DNA of 64,000 bases from Colius striatus (taxonomy: Eukaryota > Chordata > Aves > Coliiformes > Coliidae): assembly GCF_028858725.1 (NCBI RefSeq), contig NC_084763.1:54196152-54260151 (forward strand), given 5' to 3'. The first letter of the stretch is position 1; the number at the start of each line of letters is the position of its first letter. The notes below the pieces were generated by a model, which saw only the letters and a list, made by a program, of their open reading frames with translations, did no database searches and was not told the origin of the DNA. This document shows, in pieces, positions 28,801-36,393 of the stretch. The translations under genes and the position numbers were made by a program.

Positions 28801-31800
28801 AACCTAACTTTCTATCACAGGCACTGTCTGCCCAGTATCCATCCTAGATGCAGTTTGGCAAGAGTTAGAACAAAGTGAGGTAGAAGCTGTTTCCTTTAGT
28901 ATACACATACACACACAATCAGATTTGAACATTTGTCTCTAACTCTAATTTAAACTCAGTTTAGTACAGCCATCTTTCTGAATGAGGAAAGATAGCATTC
29001 CCTGATTTGTTTCCAAGTTGAATGTAAAAAACTCCTAGAAACAGAAACAAAAATCAAATTATATAGTTCTACACAAATGTGGAATGGTTCTACCTCTCCT
29101 GCCATAATGACACAATCTTCTTGCCCATTGATTGTATGGCTTGGTTCTCCAGGCAACCATTTGGTGTATGTCACAGGAGTGCCATCACTCCACTTGAAAT
29201 ACATTTGTGTGTTGAGGTCATTCAGACCAATCCACAGCTCATCCACAGCTTCTAAGAACAGAAAATCAACCGTGTTAACACTTCAGTTGGAAGCAAGATT
29301 TTATGCAGATAACAATACAAGTTCATCTAGATTAAATGCCAATGGAATTAATTTTAAGATCTAATTCATATTATTCTCTCAAAAACTGAGAAAAATAGAT
29401 AAGCAAGAAATGAGATTCCTCTTCTTTATCAGTAAAAGTCCATTACTGTATCTACAGCTGCAAGGTGTCTGATGATCAGACCAAACACTACAGTAACTAG
29501 AGCTATTATTTTCTTCCAGTGATTCCATGCAGTGAAAAACTAATGAAAATCCAAACAAAAAGAATGAAAAAGAAAGTGAGGAGAGCATTAATGATTCCTC
29601 TTGTGGTTTTTTGTGTTCACTTTCTCTTAGCATATGTATCTTTAAGCTTCCATATAAATATTGATATCAATCAATTAAGAAATACCTTAAAAAACCCTGT
29701 AATATTTCTAATAATTCCACATTTGTACAAAACACTGCTCTGTAGAAATACTCACTGTAGCCAAGTTGAGACAGTATAAAGCCATGCTCCTCAGGGTTGT
29801 GGATACTGGCCAGATTGCCATTGCTCTCATTGCAGGAAATAAGGGCTTCTTTCCATACTCTGGGGTCTCTATGAACCATGAAACAGTGATCTCCATAAGG
29901 CAACCATCCTTCTGGGCATTTAACAGGCTCTGCATACCCCCAAAATCAATAGATATTTCAAATTTTTAAATGCCACAAACAAGTCCAGAATAACTACAAT
30001 TGCATTTGAAACTATTTAAGTAACTATTAAGACTTGGAGTGATTACAACAAGCAACACTTTATTCCTCAGGCCTGGGAAACATTTTAGGTTGTTTGCTGT
30101 TGCCCACTTTACTTTTACAGAAAACATGCTGCACTTAAACAAGAGAGGAAAATAATGGAGTCAGTGGTTACCTGGCTCCATTGGTGTGAAATATTCACTT
30201 TTGGACACAGGAATATTTTTGAATTCCATGTATAGTCTTTTCACACAGTATATCTCACCTAATTATTTTTGCATATTTCATAAAGGCATTATTACTGCAG
30301 CACAGGTAATTCTCTGCACACGTGGTTTCATGCTAAGTCTCATTAAATACATCAGAGAAAAGCATAGAAGAAAACTGGTCTGAAAGAACTTGCTCTTTAC
30401 TTCTGTTTCTAGGTTACAAGCAATCCCATCGTGAAGGTGGTTCCATCTTTCCAAGCCTTCAGTGATAAACCTTGGTGTTTCATCAGAATGCACTGCAGGA
30501 AGGGTGAGGCATGACTAGCTTTATTTTCATGTTCATGCACTCCATGATATTTTTGTGATATTGTATGGCTTAGACCAGTGCCTCTGGGATTGTGAATAGG
30601 AACATGAAATAAAAATTGCTCATGTGGTTACTGGCTTCCAGGAACATTTCCAGTACTTAAATGTATTTAAGAACTAAAGGAAATATACTTGGTTAAAGAA
30701 ACAAAGTGCAAGAACAAATGGCAATATGGGTATTTTTTAAGCTTTAAATAACTGTGACATTTCATTTTTGTGAACTTCTGTCTTTATCAAAGGGTTTTTA
30801 TTTGCTTGACATACCTGATGGAAGAATGAAAGGATTCAGTGTAGAATTTTCCTTTTTACAGATATAGCCAATTTTCAAGTCACATGGCTGGTTCTCCCAT
30901 TTAGCATCTCTTCTGGGATTTAATACTGCACAGAGTTTCTCAGGCTCAGGCTCAGGGCTTCCTTAGAATAAAAACCAAATTACTTTTACGTAGCACAGGT
31001 CAGTAGCTGAAAGAACAATTTAAATTCCAGCCTATTCATGTGTTAATTACAAACTTATAACTTCATTGCAACAATTATTTTTCTACTGGACATAAGGAAA
31101 TGTAATTTAAAGGTACTTATCAAAACACTTCTTTAGATGGTCATTGCATGATCCACACTTTCTGACATATTTGGTTGCAGAATAGTGATCTCTAAATAAG
31201 ACATTCCTTTAAGTCTTGAGAGAGTTGTTGACTTGCAGAGAAGGGTCACAACCAAATAATGTTGTTGCCCAATAAGTAGATGCTGGACTGAAATGTCCAG
31301 GCATTTTAGGAGTACATGGTGCTGCCACAGTTGCAATGCTGTGCACAGACTGTAGGAAATCAGAGTTCACACTTTCCCAGCTGATGAAATATCTAGTTTT
31401 ATACATAATTAGTCATCAGGTCCCAGTTGTGCTAATAGGACTAAGCTTAAACCGTCAATTTAAGAACCTCCCTCCAGGAGGTTCCCCAGGGCCACTGTCT
31501 TTGGGGAATGGACAAAGTTTTCCTCCTCTTCTCCCATGAAAGGATACAACTTATATCATTTCAGTAAGGGGGAAATGTGTAGATTAATTCATTATAATTG
31601 CCATCATGTGGAGATACAGGAACTCTAAAGGTCTTCACCTGAGAACCTACTGCTCTGCAAGGCTTAAGGAATTTGACCAGTTCAGTAGAAGATAGAAAAC
31701 CCTCAACCTGACTCAGTAACTCTGGGCTTTCCCTTCATCTACTGTGGCAGCTAAAAACAGGTGTCACCTCTGAGACTTAGGGCAGGCCAAAAGATTGAAT

Positions 31801-34800
31801 TCATGTGCATTTATTCACCAAGCAAACATTCAGCATTTACTGCACACAGCTGTTGCCATGACAATCATTAAGCAACTGTCAAAGATAAACTGCCAGTGCT
31901 GTGAACTCTATATTTTCTCTTATATGTTAGAGAGAAGAAAACAAGAAGGCATAAAAAAGACAAAAGGAAAGTCTTTGCAAGACTGATGCTCACTGACACC
32001 TGAGTCCTTGCAGGATGTGGACTGATAACTCTTGTGAGAGCTGAAGAGACACAGAGGTTTTAACTGACTTGAAGGCATTCCTAGTATGCTATAGCTCAAC
32101 TAGTGCTTTTCACTTTATCTGCTTTGGCTAGGAGATGAGTTTATTTAGCTCTTCTGCTTGAAACTGTTTGTGATATCTCCAGAAAAGAAAATCATGATTC
32201 TCAGCTTTTTAATCTCACGTCTGATAAGCCTTTCAAAGCCATTCCCTCATGTTCATGGTGAATACTACAGGACTGTAATTAATATGCATTCATAGTACTG
32301 TCAGGAAATACTGATTCCAAAACTGTCAAAAAAATTATTACCTGCTGCCCAGTTAAAGTATCTGAAGGGAATGCCACCGCTCCACTGCCAGCCACTGTTG
32401 AGATTCAGACTGTTGAGCCCAATCCAGAGAGAGGATCTCTTGCTGTCAATCAAATCTAAGTAATAAAAAGCTAGCTCTAATGAGATTTGTTAGCAAGTGC
32501 TCTGCATTTTCAAAGTGTGGAGGAAGGCATAAATGTTTTTATAAACATTTATGTTTATAAACATTTATATAAATGAGTTTATTCTGTAGATAAAAGTTAA
32601 GAGGATGGCAAAATACCACCTCACATATTAGTTTATTTAATGCTATTCTACAGTTACATGTAAGCAAGAAGCTTTGAAAAATGAGATATTGATCTGCTAT
32701 TGTTAATGTGTCATAGAATCATGTCTGCTTGATTGTAATGCAATTGCTACGGAACCTATGCATAAATTCAGAAAGTCTTCAGATTTTTAACAGTATGTTG
32801 TATAAATTTTACATGTAATATAATGACTGACTCCTGTAATGATGTTCCTTCATGTAAGGTCATTTTCTGGCACCTTTCTGGTATTTTCTGACCTTGAGCC
32901 AACTTTTGTTTAACTTGGTCAAAATCCTTAATTTTCTCTAGAAAAAAAAATATAATAGAAATAATTTCATGTGGCAGTTCCACAGCTTATAAAAGTTCCA
33001 CTTACAGAAAGCTCAGTTTACACTAATTGTGCTATTTCTCTAGCAGCACATATACTGTTTTCACATCAGCTATTCCTTGTCATGTGATTAAAACACTCAG
33101 ACTTCTTTAATCAGCCAAAAAACCTCTTTGATATTCCTGTTATTGAATCTTGATTATTCATTCACCTCTTAGATACTTTTGCTCATGTATCTCTGTGATG
33201 CTTAATAATTCTGCATTCTGCTGCTGGCAGCTCTTCTTTGCTTGGTGCCATGTGAGAGCTGATTGATAGTTTATCTGGTAGTAGGTTCCTGTCAAAGGAT
33301 CTGTACTCCAAAATCTGTCATTGCCTGTCCAAGAGAAAGAAGATTTAGTATTGCAGTTTGTTTCAAACAACTTACCCAAAATGTTATGATAATTTAACTG
33401 AAATCTTACTTGTGAAATGAGGTTCTGAAGCAAATATGGCTCAGATCCCCAGACCCTATACTCTTCTATTAGCTTCTCTTTGTTAAGTAAAAGATGGTTT
33501 GCCTTTGACATTAGCAGAGATAGCCCTTCCATCCTTTGCTTTCAGTTTCCCCTGTCAAATTGGACAACCTCCAGGTGAACAAAAACAATAGTGTAGCTCA
33601 ATCAATAAAACAAAACCACACCTTGGTCATTATCTACTCAGAAAACCTCTTCAGCAGTTTATAAACTATAGGCAGATTAATTCTTGGCTAAAAGACAACT
33701 GAAATTCAGATGTTTCCAATGATAAGTTTGCTTTTCAAACTATGCTAACGTTAATTACATTTGCAATACTACAGGATTGGGGCAGAATGGCTGGAAAACT
33801 GTCCAGCAGAAAAGGACCTGGCAGTGTTGGTTGCCAGTCAGCTGAATATGAGCCAGCAGTGTGGCCAAGTGGCCAAGAAGACCGTTGGCATCCTGGCTTG
33901 TATCAGCAATAGTGTGGCTAGAAAGACCAGGGAAGTGATTGGCCCTTTCAGATTTTTGTCATTCTTTATCAATGGTAGACTAAGCTGTTAGTGTCCCAAT
34001 AATTTTATCATGCCGAATATTTCATGTGTGCCAGTTTATATAGTGAAGGTATTCTGGGAGCTTTCAAGCTGCTGCTGCAATATTGCACCAGGAATCCATT
34101 TTCAGTAAAATCAGTGAAATTGGTGGTTGATAACGAGATGAAAATTAGGTCTGAGATAACATTTTAAATACTTTCATTAACCCCATATTTTGATGTCCTT
34201 CATCCTACACTTAAAAGCACTTGCACTTACCTGTTCAGATAACACTACCTTGGAGTGTAATCTGAAGCATTAAAAGGGAAAGACTGACATTGCTGTTTCA
34301 GTAAGACCTTTGAATGAATCTGCTTGTTTTACGTCTTCCAGAAAACAAACTATATCCTACCATGGATCACAGGCCAATCTTGTTGTACAGAGAAGAGACT
34401 TGTGTTAGTAGAAAAGGTTATGCTACACTCACCACAAAGTGCAATATGTCAAGGAGATTTAGGCTGTGAATAACATCTCAATTTTCAGATCATTTTTTTG
34501 CTGAATGCACTAATATTTAAAGTATATTAGTCTTCTCCTAGATGTTGGCTACTGATGGACACAGCCACAGAACATTCAGCTTGACTGCAGACTCATAGGA
34601 AACATTTTTATTTCTCTTGTTAGGAATATTATGGCACAACAGACACATTTTTGAGTGAAATAAAGTCAAGGTTTTCCCCTGCTGTATTATTAACAGCATC
34701 TCAGTATTGATATATTTCTCTAACAGTGTTGTGTTACAGCACCCACATCAGCATTTTGGACTTACTGGCAGTTGGACAGAACCCATACAAATGGTCCGCA

Positions 34801-36393
34801 TCGAAATCAGGAGTTGTTGCACACCACAGCAAGCCGTCTGACCTGCCATCAGTCGTGCACCCAGTGTACTGTTTGCCACTCAGCTGGAAGGGAAAGGAAC
34901 ATGGAGCTCCATTGGCATTTCCTAACAGTGTGAACAGATCTGAGGGGACAAAAGAGAAATTATAAACGCTCTCACAAGAACCAACACCACACATGTAAAG
35001 GTAAAGATGCTATAGGTGTGTGCTGGTGCATCGGTTTGGAAAGACAATATATGAATACTGAACAAGCGCTCCTAAAGGTTTGTAGGCAGCTTAATTTAGT
35101 AATCCATCAAGACAAGCAGGCCCTGCTGGGAAAGGCAGCCCAGTACTGAAGCTTTAGTACCAACATATGAAGCAGGTTGTTCAGTGCTGGGCATCGTTCT
35201 ACGAACAAAGCTGACTGCTTTCCAAAACATCAAGTAGCATACAACTCCCTCTGGCTTTGGGTTGTGAGGGAGTGAAATTTGGACTACAGGGAATATTATA
35301 AGAACTATGGTATAGGAGAGCAAAGCTATGTCCTTCATTTCTTTGTGCCTCAAATCCCCACCTGGAAACAGTTCTGTTTCCATCTGAGAGAGTAACCACA
35401 TAAGGGACAGCGAGATACCCTTCCAAACACTAAAGTAAATTTGTAGGACAAGGATAAGATGTTAGGGCAGAGCCAATGTTGAATGGTGAACAGCAGAAAG
35501 TGTCTGGGAAATTCTGGGAAGCTATGGCAGAAGGAATACTTGTTAGCATAACTGTTTTGGTTGAACTCTCCCAAGGAGGCTCTGTATTATTCACACCAGT
35601 AATCTGTGGAAGTTTCACTTCCTCAGATCTAAATTTGGAGCTAAGACCTGCTTTCTTCTTTCCTTGTCTTTTTAGACAGAAAGTTTTAAATCTTATTACA
35701 TCTTTTAATGGCAGTTAAATAAGTGCTTAAAGTAGTGCCCAAAGTTTCAGCTATTGTCCTTCATAATATTTCTGAATCCTGTAATAGGAGTTCTCACTGG
35801 AAACTGTGAGGCTGTGCATGGGTTTGGGTGCTAGCTGCACAGGCTAGTGATGGCACACCAGCTCACATGGCACAGTGCCTGCTTTCAGAAGCTGTGATTT
35901 GTACCCTACTCCTCCATAATTCTAAGGCTAGGAGAATACACATACAGCGCTCTGTTTAATTCCTTTTGTTTTTCATTTTCCTTATCTCGGTCACCTATAC
36001 AAACAAGGCCTATGGAACACACTGTGAAGTCCATCCACTTAACAGATAAGATATAATCAATAAATAAGCTGTATCCAAAAGGAAACGTTTGATTGCATGA
36101 TTCTGTCCTGAATTTACCCCATCTTGACTCTTCCCCTCTTTTTAAAAGCGAACCAACACCTCTGCATCTTTTTAAAACTGGTGGAGCCCATTAATTGGGA
36201 TGAATATGAAAAGCAGGGTAGTCAAGCTGAGTGAAAATCTTTAAGACCCGGAGAAACAAGAAAGACAACAGAAGCACCCACTTTCACATCCACTTTTGCA
36301 GGGGATAAACAGCAAAGACTCACCATGTGTCTGAAAAGTAGTATGAATGAAAGAGAGGAAAACTAAGACAGCAGAAAAAATCAAGTGTTTCAT
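7649..36393 (-). CDS. MRC1L: MRC1-like receptor, copy 1 (complete gene, 29 coding exons)
   Basis: Macrophage mannose receptor family, type I membrane lectin/endocytic receptor. Hand-assembled exons give 1304 codons with every splice phase matching and a TAG stop at 7649-7651. Domain order: signal peptide 1-23, fibronectin type II 24-81, CTLD1 82-221, CTLD2 222-369, CTLD3 from 370, CTLD4 to 641, linker 642-654, CTLD5 to about 800, CTLD6 to 948, CTLD7 949-1081, CTLD8 1082-1227, stalk, membrane segment about 1250-1273, tail 1274-1304. Human MRC1 has 1456 residues; the shortfall is mainly the missing cysteine-rich domain. EPN/WND sugar-site residues survive in CTLD5 but not CTLD4. Copy 2 lies upstream in the same orientation. 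This is one of the divergent avian MRC1L paralogues (family known as MRC1L-A to -E in chicken); I cannot say which letter. Introns carry CR1 and LTR insertions. Confidence 0.93.
8057..8765 (-). mobile_element. CR1 LINE fragment in last intron of copy 1, minus orientation
   Basis: Reversed CR1 terminus at 8057 (CATAGAATGTTAAGGGTTGG) followed by 3' region and part of the degenerate ORF2 C-terminus, with [19 protein letters not shown] readable on the minus strand. Confidence 0.9.
8883..8918 (-). CDS. MRC1L: MRC1L copy 1 exon 29: Thr/Glu-rich stalk
   Basis: A 36-nt exon encoding [11 protein letters not shown], a short Thr-rich stalk likely to carry O-glycans, between CTLD8 and the membrane. Acceptor CCAAAAG, donor CAG|GTAAGT. 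Phase 1 at both ends agrees with its neighbours. Confidence 0.82.
9250..9632 (-). mobile_element. CR1 LINE fragment, minus orientation, 3' end missing
   Basis: CR1 3' ORF-end sequence (GAGCCCAGAACTGGACACAG and the AGGCCTCACCAGGGCAGAGT block) without the terminal octamer. It lies between copy 1 exons 28 and 29. Confidence 0.85.
9898..10065 (-). CDS. MRC1L: MRC1L copy 1 exon 28: CTLD8, end
   Basis: Encodes [35 protein letters not shown] and [12 protein letters not shown]. Acceptor ATATTAG, donor GTAAGT. Same length (168 nt) as in copy 2. Confidence 0.92.
10330..10446 (-). CDS. MRC1L: MRC1L copy 1 exon 27: CTLD8, middle
   Basis: Encodes [19 protein letters not shown] and [14 protein letters not shown]. 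Acceptor TTTTTTCAG, donor GTAATG. Same length (117 nt) as the copy 2 counterpart. Confidence 0.92.
11056..11082 (-). mobile_element. Possible short CR1 terminus remnant
   Basis: CACAGAATCACAGAATCAAG resembles the reversed CR1 terminal repeat, but nothing CR1-like follows clearly. Confidence 0.3.
11629..11781 (-). CDS. MRC1L: MRC1L copy 1 exon 26: CTLD8, first part
   Basis: Encodes [39 protein letters not shown] and TRLG, very close to mammalian CTLD8. Acceptor GTTATCAG, donor GTGAGT. Confidence 0.93.
13442..13607 (-). CDS. MRC1L: MRC1L copy 1 exon 25: CTLD7, second half
   Basis: Encodes [37 protein letters not shown] and the closing Cys-x-Lys-Lys. Acceptor CTTCCAG, donor GTAAGC. The loop motif is EPK, not EPN. 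Confidence 0.93.
14767..14999 (-). CDS. MRC1L: MRC1L copy 1 exon 24: CTLD7, first half
   Basis: Encodes [39 protein letters not shown] and [10 protein letters not shown]. Acceptor TCCAACAG, donor GTAAGA, phase 0 end. Confidence 0.93.
15625..15727 (-). CDS. MRC1L: MRC1L copy 1 exon 23: CTLD6, end
   Basis: Encodes [17 protein letters not shown] and [17 protein letters not shown]. Acceptor CTCCAACAG, donor GTGAGT. The acceptor and first bases of the exon are duplicated 38 bp upstream (see the repeat at 15714-15789). Only the proximal acceptor keeps the frame. Confidence 0.9.
15714..15789. repeat. 38-bp tandem duplication across the exon 23 acceptor of copy 1
   Basis: Two perfect head-to-tail copies, 15714-15751 and 15752-15789. 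Each contains CTCCAACAG plus the first exon bases on the minus strand, so the 3' splice site is present twice, 38 bases apart. Perfect identity suggests a recent event. Confidence 0.92.
17373..17569 (-). CDS. MRC1L: MRC1L copy 1 exon 22: CTLD6, middle
   Basis: Encodes [40 protein letters not shown] and a long insert up to GHNLLQ. Acceptor CTTCTCAG, donor GTAAAT, phase 0 end. No EPN motif. Confidence 0.92.
18342..18447 (-). CDS. MRC1L: MRC1L copy 1 exon 21: CTLD6, first part
   Basis: Encodes [19 protein letters not shown] and [15 protein letters not shown]. Acceptor TTCCCTAG, donor GTATAG, ends in phase 1. The LTR-like element at 19160-20516 lies in the intron between this exon and exon 20. 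Confidence 0.9.
19160..20516 (+). mobile_element. Solo LTR-like element (endogenous retrovirus derived) in a copy 1 intron
   Basis: Starts TGTCATGGTTTG and ends CAAACCACGACA, near-perfect terminal inverted repeats of TG...CA type. Flanks GGCAA and GGTAA look like a 5-bp target duplication with one change. A CCAAT-like site lies near 19280 and an AATAAA near 20286, both on the plus strand, antisense to the receptor gene. At 1357 bp it is long for a solo LTR, partly through internal tandem repeats. No gag, pol or env coding is visible. Confidence 0.72.
19840..20045 (+). repeat. 81-bp tandem repeat inside the LTR-like element
   Basis: Units begin at 19840, 19921 and 20002 (CTGTGTCC / CTGCATCC / CTGTGTCC), spaced exactly 81 bases, with diverged earlier units upstream. 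Because 81 is divisible by three, the plus strand stays open as a 27-residue repeat (unit ends such as TPEIFTKD and TPEKFIKD). I do not regard it as a real gene. Confidence 0.8.
20861..21003 (-). CDS. MRC1L: MRC1L copy 1 exon 20: CTLD5 end (WND) and CTLD6 start
   Basis: Encodes [19 protein letters not shown], retaining WND, so CTLD5 of copy 1 has a complete EPN/WND site. A linker and [13 protein letters not shown], the start of CTLD6, follow. Acceptor ATTTCAG, donor GTATGT, phase 0 end. Confidence 0.92.
21641..21741 (-). CDS. MRC1L: MRC1L copy 1 exon 19: CTLD5 with EPN sugar motif
   Basis: Encodes [20 protein letters not shown] and [15 protein letters not shown], the mannose-type calcium/sugar ligand motif, is present, followed by the conserved Glu before the Cys. 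Acceptor TTTTTCAG, donor GTGAGT. Confidence 0.92.
22191..22258 (-). CDS. MRC1L: MRC1L copy 1 exon 18: CTLD5, core
   Basis: A 68-nt exon encoding [17 protein letters not shown], the YxIGL core of CTLD5. The copy 2 counterpart is also exactly 68 nt. Acceptor GTGTTTAG, donor GTAGGT. Confidence 0.87.
23373..23536 (-). CDS. MRC1L: MRC1L copy 1 exon 17: CTLD5, first part
   Basis: Encodes [39 protein letters not shown] and FLWKY. Acceptor GTTCCAG, donor GTAAGA, phase 0 end. Confidence 0.92.
23643..23681 (-). CDS. MRC1L: MRC1L copy 1 exon 16: linker between CTLD4 and CTLD5
   Basis: A 39-nt proline-rich linker exon, [12 protein letters not shown], equivalent to the short Pro-rich linker before mammalian CTLD5. 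Phase 1 at both ends; acceptor CACTCCAG, donor GTAAGC. Confidence 0.87.
23876..23932 (+). mobile_element. CR1 LINE 3' end remnant
   Basis: About 57 bases of CR1 terminus (GATGATCTTTAGAGATCCCT then the CCATTCCGTGATTCTGT type end), between copy 1 exons 15 and 16. Confidence 0.82.
24200..24335 (-). CDS. MRC1L: MRC1L copy 1 exon 15: CTLD4 end, sugar-site motif lost
   Basis: Encodes [18 protein letters not shown], then [16 protein letters not shown]. Where the mannose-type family site has EPN and WND (kept in copy 2 exon 15), this exon has neither: the EPN position falls in a shortened, cysteine-containing loop and WND reads WIK. The exon is three codons shorter than its copy 2 counterpart. Frame and splice sites are intact (acceptor CTGTAG, donor GTAGGT), so this is divergence rather than gene death. 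Confidence 0.88.
24837..24924 (-). CDS. MRC1L: MRC1L copy 1 exon 14: CTLD4, middle
   Basis: Encodes [16 protein letters not shown] and PSWSDGSP. Acceptor CACTCTCTAG, donor GTAAGT, ends in phase 0. An extra Cys follows the WIGL core. Confidence 0.88.
25504..25631 (-). CDS. MRC1L: MRC1L copy 1 exon 13: CTLD4, first part
   Basis: Encodes [20 protein letters not shown] and [10 protein letters not shown], the alpha-helical half of CTLD4. Acceptor ATCTGTAG, donor GTAGGT, ends in phase 2. Confidence 0.92.
25922..26121 (-). CDS. MRC1L: MRC1L copy 1 exon 12: CTLD3 end and CTLD4 start
   Basis: Encodes [20 protein letters not shown] and AKFLCKK, closing CTLD3. A linker and [18 protein letters not shown], the opening of CTLD4, follow. 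Acceptor TTCACAAAG, donor GTAAGT. Confidence 0.91.
26465..26925 (-). mobile_element. CR1 LINE fragment between copy 1 exons 11 and 12
   Basis: Reversed CR1 3' end and ORF-end region. It contains an internal duplication of ACTGCAATGTCAACCAC about 32 bases apart (26540-26592). Confidence 0.85.
27067..27215 (-). CDS. MRC1L: MRC1L copy 1 exon 11: CTLD3, middle
   Basis: Encodes [29 protein letters not shown] and [11 protein letters not shown]. Acceptor CATTTCAG, donor GTACTC. Confidence 0.92.
27537..27652 (-). CDS. MRC1L: MRC1L copy 1 exon 10: CTLD3, first part
   Basis: Encodes [27 protein letters not shown] and [10 protein letters not shown]. Acceptor CTTGACAG, donor GTAAGA, ends in phase 2. 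Confidence 0.92.
28733..28843 (-). CDS. MRC1L: MRC1L copy 1 exon 9: CTLD2 end and linker
   Basis: Encodes [19 protein letters not shown], then a linker leading to the first cysteine of CTLD3. Phase 0 at both ends; acceptor GCATCTAG, donor GTAAGA. Confidence 0.9.
29094..29251 (-). CDS. MRC1L: MRC1L copy 1 exon 8: CTLD2, middle
   Basis: Encodes [20 protein letters not shown] and [16 protein letters not shown]. The loop motif is EPS rather than EPN, as in mammalian CTLD2. Ends in phase 0 with GAG|GTAGAA. Confidence 0.93.
29756..29929 (-). CDS. MRC1L: MRC1L copy 1 exon 7: CTLD2, first part
   Basis: Encodes [19 protein letters not shown] and [20 protein letters not shown], the start of a long-form CTLD. 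Acceptor GTATGCAG, donor GTGAGT. Confidence 0.93.
30815..30961 (-). CDS. MRC1L: MRC1L copy 1 exon 6: CTLD1, end
   Basis: Encodes [16 protein letters not shown], then [18 protein letters not shown], the last two conserved cysteines of CTLD1, and a short linker. The loop has no EPN or QPD motif, as in mammalian CTLD1. A small Pro-Glu repeat replaces the mammalian loop residues. Confidence 0.92.
32342..32455 (-). CDS. MRC1L: MRC1L copy 1 exon 5: CTLD1, middle (WIGL core)
   Basis: Encodes [19 protein letters not shown] and [10 protein letters not shown], the WIGL core and long-loop start of CTLD1. Acceptor ATTACTTAG, donor GTAATA. Confidence 0.92.
33166..33324 (-). CDS. MRC1L: MRC1L copy 1 exon 4: CTLD1, first part
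   Basis: Encodes [20 protein letters not shown] and SITEIHEQ, almost identical to human MRC1 CTLD1. Acceptor CTTGGACAG, donor GTGAAT, phase 1 at both ends. Confidence 0.93.
33768..33960 (+). mobile_element. CR1 LINE ORF2 fragment between copy 1 exons 3 and 4
   Basis: The plus strand translates to a CR1 ORF2 C-terminal piece with [18 protein letters not shown] and [18 protein letters not shown]. It is truncated at both ends. Confidence 0.85.
34766..34939 (-). CDS. MRC1L: MRC1L copy 1 exon 3: fibronectin type II domain
   Basis: Encodes [14 protein letters not shown], then the four FNII cysteines (PC, GC, WC, FC) and [20 protein letters not shown]. This closely matches the collagen-binding FNII module of mammalian MRC1. 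Both ends are phase 1; acceptor CCCCTCAG, donor GTAAGT. Confidence 0.93.
34940..36323 (-). other. Intron between signal and FNII exons of copy 1; no cysteine-rich exon seen
   Basis: In mammalian MRC1 one roughly 400-base exon coding the ricin-B-like cysteine-rich domain sits here. I checked minus-strand stop codons in all three frames. The longest open runs are about 365 bases (35099-35461) and 285 bases (35430-35714); neither encodes the Cys/QxW pattern. The flanking exons are both phase 1 and join in frame without it. Confidence 0.75.
36324..36393 (-). CDS. MRC1L: MRC1L copy 1 exon 1: start codon and signal peptide
   Basis: The ATG at 36393-36391 has A at -3. It opens a hydrophobic leader, [19 protein letters not shown], followed by FQTH. 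The exon ends in phase 1 at a GTGAGT donor (plus-strand actcac at 36318-36323). Splicing to the FNII exon forms an Asp codon, so the leader leads directly into the FNII domain. No other in-frame ATG lies nearby upstream. A TTTATTTCAG just upstream could be an acceptor for a 5' untranslated exon. Confidence 0.85.

Noticed and set aside
32530-32578. ATAAACATTTAT-type short repeats in a copy 1 intron
   Set aside because: A small imperfect AT-rich duplication with no sign of function.
35200-35429. Open minus-strand stretch after an ACTTTAG acceptor-like site, considered as the missing cysteine-rich exon of copy 1
   Set aside because: It is only about 230 bases and shows at best a faint CL...VTL...W...LL resemblance. 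The first half of a ricin-B domain and most cysteines are absent, and there is no convincing donor.
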